A stretch of DNA of 64,000 nucleotides from Dastarcus helophoroides (taxonomy: Eukaryota; Arthropoda; Insecta; Coleoptera; Bothrideridae), in assembly GCA_028583605.1 (NCBI GenBank), contig CM053330.1, forward strand, positions 21,974,129-22,038,128, read 5' to 3'. The position numbers were made by a program, and so were the translations under genes. The notes under the pieces are model-generated. The model made no database searches. It had not been told where the DNA came from and worked only from the letters and a program-made list of their open reading frames with translations. Below are positions 59,446 through 64,000 of the stretch, piece by piece (position 1 is the first letter of the stretch; each line of letters begins with the position of its first letter).

Positions 59446-59925
59446 AAGGACATTCTGGGAAAAAAGAGAACGAACGCGCCGACAAACTGGCGAGGAAGAG
59501 TTTGGAGGAACAATTCATTGGACCAAAACCAAACCTTCTTCTGGCTAGATCAACCGTAAAATCCCTACTTAACGAATAAACTCATCGTAAACAGAAGGCC
59601 ACATGGGCATCAATAACAATATGCCGGCAAACTCACGCATTCATTAGAATGCCTTGCAGAGAAAGGGCAAAACTATGCCTACAACTTTCAAGAAATAACC
59701 TCAGGAAACTCAGGAAACAAACACCTTCACTGAATGAAAATTATAAACGACTCAGGTTGTAGGGGGTGTTTAGAAGAAGATGAGAGTGTCGAGCACGTGA
59801 TGTGTCATTGCCCGGCACTAGCATTAATCAGAGGATCCACGCTGGGGGACTTCTGGCCTAGTGTGGCCAGTTTGAGAGAGGCGCATCCAAGGGACATTCT
59901 TCAGTTTCTCAACAAGGTTGGGTGA
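59446..59925 (+). pseudogene. LINE RNase H and zinc-knuckle tail, right copy
   Basis: It is a mirror copy of 56230-56709 with the same in-frame stop after VKSLLNE. The coding sense is plus here. Confidence 0.8.
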
Positions 59926-59986
59926 TTGAATGAATGACCAAAACCACCTCAATAACGGGGATAGCACAATGGGCCCGGAAAGAGTG

Positions 59987-61370
59987 ACCTAAGTGCTAGC
60001 CATAGACAGATTAGATCCCATTGGGAGGATTTTACCGTCCATTAGTATGTTTGTTGCATTATCCCTTGATGTTTTCTTAGAGAAAACCGCGGCCTGGGTT
60101 TCTGAAGCGTTAAAATCGACCAGATTTTTCTTATCCGATTCCAGAATAATTTTGAGATCCTGATTAATTACCTGTATCTGTTGTTTCCTTAGTCGATCTG
60201 AAGCAGCGACGGATAATGGTTTGCCGGAGAAAAAATATGACACATCTGCGAAGCTGTATATAGGATTGGAAGTTGAAGCTAAGAGATCGTGTATGTGTAA
60301 CAGAAACAAAGTAGGAGACAGGACAGGCACCCCTGCATTAATCGCAAATGTCTCGGATAACATGCCATCGACGACGACCTAAAGAGATCTGTCAGCGAAA
60401 AAACTGGATATCAAATGACAGAGTTCAGGAGGAAGATCATAGGATGGTAATTTGACGAGAAGAGATCGTTGCCAGACTCTGTCGAAGGCTTTTGAGAATT
60501 CTAATGCCACAAACCCAGCCTCACCGTGTTTTTCCATAGTTAAGTTACAGATATGAGTAACATATGCTAGTAGATCGTCAGTTGAGCCTTGTTGTCTGAA
60601 ACCGTATTGCCTGTCCGAGATGATTCCATTCTCCTTCAGATACTTGAAAATCTCGATGTTGATAACCTTTTTCATTACTTTAGATATAACGGCAACAAAG
60701 ATATAGGGCGATAGTTTTTAGGCAGATTCCTTTTTGCCATTTTGGGGACAGACTGCTTCTAGAAGATTTCCAGATGTTAGGGAATACACCTTTGTTGTAA
60801 CAGAATGTGAACAATTTGCTTAGAACAGGAGTCAACTAAGGAGCGCACTTGTTAAGAACAATAGCAGGAATACCAGAAGCTTTGATGTGTCGAGCTCGAG
60901 GAGAATCTTACTGATTGTGTGTCGAAAGCATCGAAGTGCCAACCTTAGGAGGAATAGGAGGTTCTGCGTTTCAAGAATCAAGGTTAAAACAAACATTAAG
61001 GCTAGCAGGTCAGCCGTTTCCTTGGAAGTAGCAATATTGTTGTTGTCATCGAGTAAAGTTGGAAAATTTGAAGATGTGATATTCTTTCCAATCGCCTTTG
61101 CAAATCCCCAAAAGGACCTAGAACCGTTCCGACAGTTGATAAGCCTCTGGCGCATTTTACGAACGAAATCACTTTTTGCCTCGTCAATAACCTGTTTACA
61201 AAAATTTCGTGCAAATACAAAGGTGGTCCGAGTCTCGACTGAAGGATTATTTCTCCAACGACAATATGCGAGATTTTTGCAGGAGACAGCCTGAGCACAT
61301 TTTTTTCTGAACCAAGGTTTTGGGAATAGGAAATTGAGCATTCCATACCAATCAGGATAGCTTCAGTGAT
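59987..61370 (-). pseudogene. CR1/jockey-like LINE reverse transcriptase, right copy
   Basis: It is a mirror copy of 54786-56168 with the same frameshift, the same stop after FADRSL, the shortened GVPVLSP and the FADV active-site change. The one amino-acid difference seen is PPEL for PPGL. Shared lesions prove the element was already dead when the arms were duplicated. Confidence 0.88.
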
Positions 61371-61389
61371 GGATTCGGCGACTGAGGAA

Positions 61390-62610
61390 GGGTTGCCTGA
61401 GTTAAAGCAAACTTCTTGGAATTTGCAAACATATTTTTAAAAATTTTTGAATTTAAAAATGTAAAAATTAAACTTTGTACATTTGAAAAAAGTTTTGAAT
61501 ATTCTTTTTTTTTTAAATAAACAATTTTAAATCTCTAGTATTTAAAGCCACAAATATATAGGACTTTTTCACAACCATTTCTGCTGCGAAACTTCCAGAT
61601 TTCTAAAAAAAAATCGAAGTTTTGAGAAAAAATTGGTGGGGATAAAATAAAGGGTAGAATACCCTACAGAAATACTCTGAACTAATTTATTTCAAATTTA
61701 AATTTCCAAAAATTGTTGAAATTTTTAGACTGAATAAATTAAAACTCAAAAAACCAATAAATAACTTTAGGTCGAAAATTAAATCAAATTCATTTCGCCA
61801 CTGCAAATTCAGGTAAAAGTCAACAACTCTAGAAAAAATATCAAATATTGAAATTGTACAACGTAACATTTGAAACTGTGACCAGACATTTAGAAAAAGA
61901 TTGCGACGCTCAGAGGACGCTTGAAATAAAAAAAAACTAATTTTCCGGAATTTCGAAAGAATATCAGAATTTTATAAAAAAAATCTAAATGTTCAGGTGC
62001 AATTATTTAAAATTACGAATTTAAGTCTAAAGCAAATAAATTAAAATATTCAGAAAAGGTGCAAACGCAATGTTCGAAAATTTAGGAAAGGAGTTAAAGT
62101 TCGCTAATGTCTTGTGATGAATCGTACATAGAAGGATTTAATAACCCCGAAACTGCTGCATTTCCAAGCAACATCATTTTTTCTCAAAATTTCCAAAACA
62201 ACTTTTGTTTACTTCAATTTAATTTTACGCAAATAAACGAATATACAAAAAAAACGAAGTATCGAGAGTAGGAGAAGTTTAAAAAAAAGAACAGAGAAGG
62301 TCGAATTTTGTAAAGTTGAAAATTTTGAGAGCCGAAGTTTGAGAAAAAAGTTTGAATTTTCCGGAGAAAATCAAATTTTCAGAACAAGCCGGTTTTCAAG
62401 AACAACGTAAAAATTTCGAAAAAATACGAATTTTGAGAAGGTCGAAATTTCGAGTAAAATGAAAATTTCTGGAAGCAAGTCTAAATTTTCAGAAGGTCTA
62501 ATTAAGAGAAGTCGAATTTTTACAAAGATGGCCGAATTTAGAGAAAAATGGTAAAATTTAAAGAAAAGTAGGAATTTTTTTTCTGATTCAAACCATTGCC
62601 TACAACACAA
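61390..62610. repeat. Low-complexity array in the right arm
   Basis: Mirror copy of 53540-54780. There is no gene in it. A one-base difference in a homopolymer run near 62252 was noted. Confidence 0.8.
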
Positions 62611-62664
62611 AATGGCAAGCTTCAACTTCCTTGCCCATCGCATTCTGAGTCTTCATCTTAATAG

Positions 62665-63199
62665 GGAAAGATTCGGAAAGGAGTTGGAGACAAACATATA
62701 GCTGAAGTTAATGGATTCGATCCAAATATTAATTATAAAATTATTAATAAGAAAAAATTCAAACGTGAAGGGGTAAATATCACAACTTTCCGAGCTGATG
62801 AAAACAAAAACTTTGTCTTACTTCCATTTGAACTCTCGCTTACGCATAGTTTGGGTGGAATTTTACGTAAACAGGGCTTCCGGGTTGTTTATAATTCTAA
62901 CGGCAAATTAAATTCGCTTTTGGTTAGCTTAAAGGATAAAGTAGAGCAAACGGATAAGTCCGGTATTTACCAAATTTCATGTAGAAATTGTCCTCAAAAG
63001 TATGTCGGGCAAACTAGACGATCTCTTAAAATCCGACTAAAGGAGCATTTAGCTCATTTGAGATACGAAAGAACTGAGAAGTCAAGTGTGGTTAGACATG
63101 CTTTTGAATTAGATCATAGGATAGATAATAATATTAAATTGTTAAGAGTAGTAAATAAGAATTATATGTTAAATGCATGTGAAAGCTTAGCCATCTATA
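62665..63199 (+). pseudogene. Penelope-like GIY-YIG fragment, right copy, truncated
   Basis: It reads GKIRKGVGDKHIAEVNGF...SLGGILRKQGF...SGIYQISCRNCPQKYVGQT like the left copy, but stops matching after ESLAIY, where the repeat arm ends. The frame then runs into a stop within a few codons. The C-terminal part of the nuclease is missing here. Confidence 0.83.
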
Positions 63200-63304
63200 T
63201 TTTTGAATCATAAAAATGGTAATTAGGGCAGCAAAATTTTGAAAAACCTATATGTTATTTTATATACCAAAACTATTTTTACCTGTTTTTGGATTTTATC
63301 GAAA

Positions 63305-64000
63305 CCTGAAGCAGCGACGGATAATGGTTTGTCGGAGGAAAAAGATAACACAAGGCTACTATCATCTCCTCAGCTGTATATAGGATTGGAAGTTGAAGCT
63401 AAGAGATCGTTTATGTGTAACAGAAACAGAGTAGGAGACAGACAGACCCCTGAGGCACCCCTGCATTAATTGCAAATGCCTCGAATGAGATACCATCGAC
63501 GATGAACTGAAGAGATCGGTCAGCGAGAAAATTGGATTTTAAATGACAGAGTCCATGAGGAAGACCATAAGAGAGAGAAGAGATCGATGCCAGACTCTGA
63601 CGAAGGCCTTTGAGATGTCCAATGCCACAATCCTAGTCTCGCCATGTTTTTCTATAGCTGAGTTACAGATATGAGTAACAAATGCTGTAGATCGCCACCG
63701 GAGCGTTGTTGTTTAAAACTGTATTGCCTGTCCGAGATGATTCTATTCTCCTGCGGATATTTGAGAATCTCGATGTTGAGAACCTTTTCCATCACTTAAG
63801 ATATAACGCGTAACAAAGATATAGGGCGATAGTTGTTAGCCCTTTTTAGGAACGGGTTGCACCCTAGCAGATTTTCAGATGTTAGGGAATACAGCTTTGT
63901 TGTAAGAGAGTGTAAACAATTTGCTTAGGACAGGAGTCAACTTTGGGGCGCACTTCTTAAGAACAACAGCGGGGATATCATCAAGGCCAGAAGCTTTAAG
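63305..64000 (-). pseudogene. Third, diverged copy of the CR1-like reverse transcriptase
   Basis: It aligns with 60200-60890 on the same strand (AGCAGCGACGGATAATGGTT, GCTGTATATAGGATTGGAAG, CTGTCCGAGATGATTC, CAGGAGTCAACT) but carries many substitutions and indels. It is an independent older copy of the same family, not part of the inverted repeat. It runs off the window edge. Confidence 0.8.

Larger units (their letters stand above)
58993..63199 (-). repeat. Right arm of the 4.2-kb inverted repeat
   Basis: It is the reverse complement of 52955-57148. It carries 14 extra bases (CTCAAAAATTCCGC) near 59132. It starts with GTTCTATGATCG and ends at CCATCTATA, after which the two flanks diverge abruptly. 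Confidence 0.95.

Noticed and set aside
52842..63199. The whole inverted repeat as an assembly error
   Set aside because: Not excluded, but a 14-bp indel, several substitutions, a unique 1.84-kb loop and unrelated outer flanks make a simple false palindrome unlikely.

Overview
This is a nuclear genomic window from an animal, most likely an insect and probably not a fly. It is very AT-rich. Intact coding sequence is scarce, many introns are only 49-62 bp with canonical GT..AG ends, and the rest is full of hAT, mariner-type, LINE, Penelope-like and foldback elements. No bacterial, organellar or CRISPR features, and no tRNA or rRNA genes, were seen. The species cannot be named from sequence alone.

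Two intact protein-coding genes are well supported. (1) A complete orthologue of the transcription-coupled repair ATPase CSB (ERCC6) lies on the minus strand, from its ATG at 43604 to its stop at 21211. I assembled 13 exons whose splice phases all agree (3027 nt, 1008 residues). Exons 1-2, 3, 4-9, 10 and 11-13 form islands separated by introns of up to 7.3 kb that are filled with low-complexity DNA and transposons. (2) An uninterrupted mitochondrial malate dehydrogenase gene (57800-58837, minus strand, 345 residues) sits in the spacer of a nearly perfect inverted repeat with arms of about 4.2 kb (52955-57148 and 58993-63199). A third, weaker candidate is one unidentified coding exon at the left edge (155-298).

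Layout. 1-3430: an inverted duplication that includes the exon-like segment, interrupted by two nested transposons. 3465-15763: dispersed repeats, MITEs, dead LINE and MULE-like fragments, and a 1.8-kb foldback element. 15764-21080: a long low-complexity array. 21080-43604: CSB, with transposons and arrays in its introns. 43717-46738: one hAT element nested inside another, each with an 8-bp target duplication, just upstream of the CSB start codon. 46747-52860: hAT remnants and arrays. 52842-64000: the inverted repeat around the malate dehydrogenase gene, with a third partial LINE copy at the right edge.

The most unusual feature at the scale of the whole window is a diverged, quasi-palindromic repeat of about 20 nt. 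Its core resembles CGACTTTTTTCTCGAAATTT. It fills roughly 20 kb, occurs in both strand orientations, and in at least two places is bounded by transposon-like termini. With the near-identical inverted repeat around the malate dehydrogenase gene, it is the best candidate for something not yet described.
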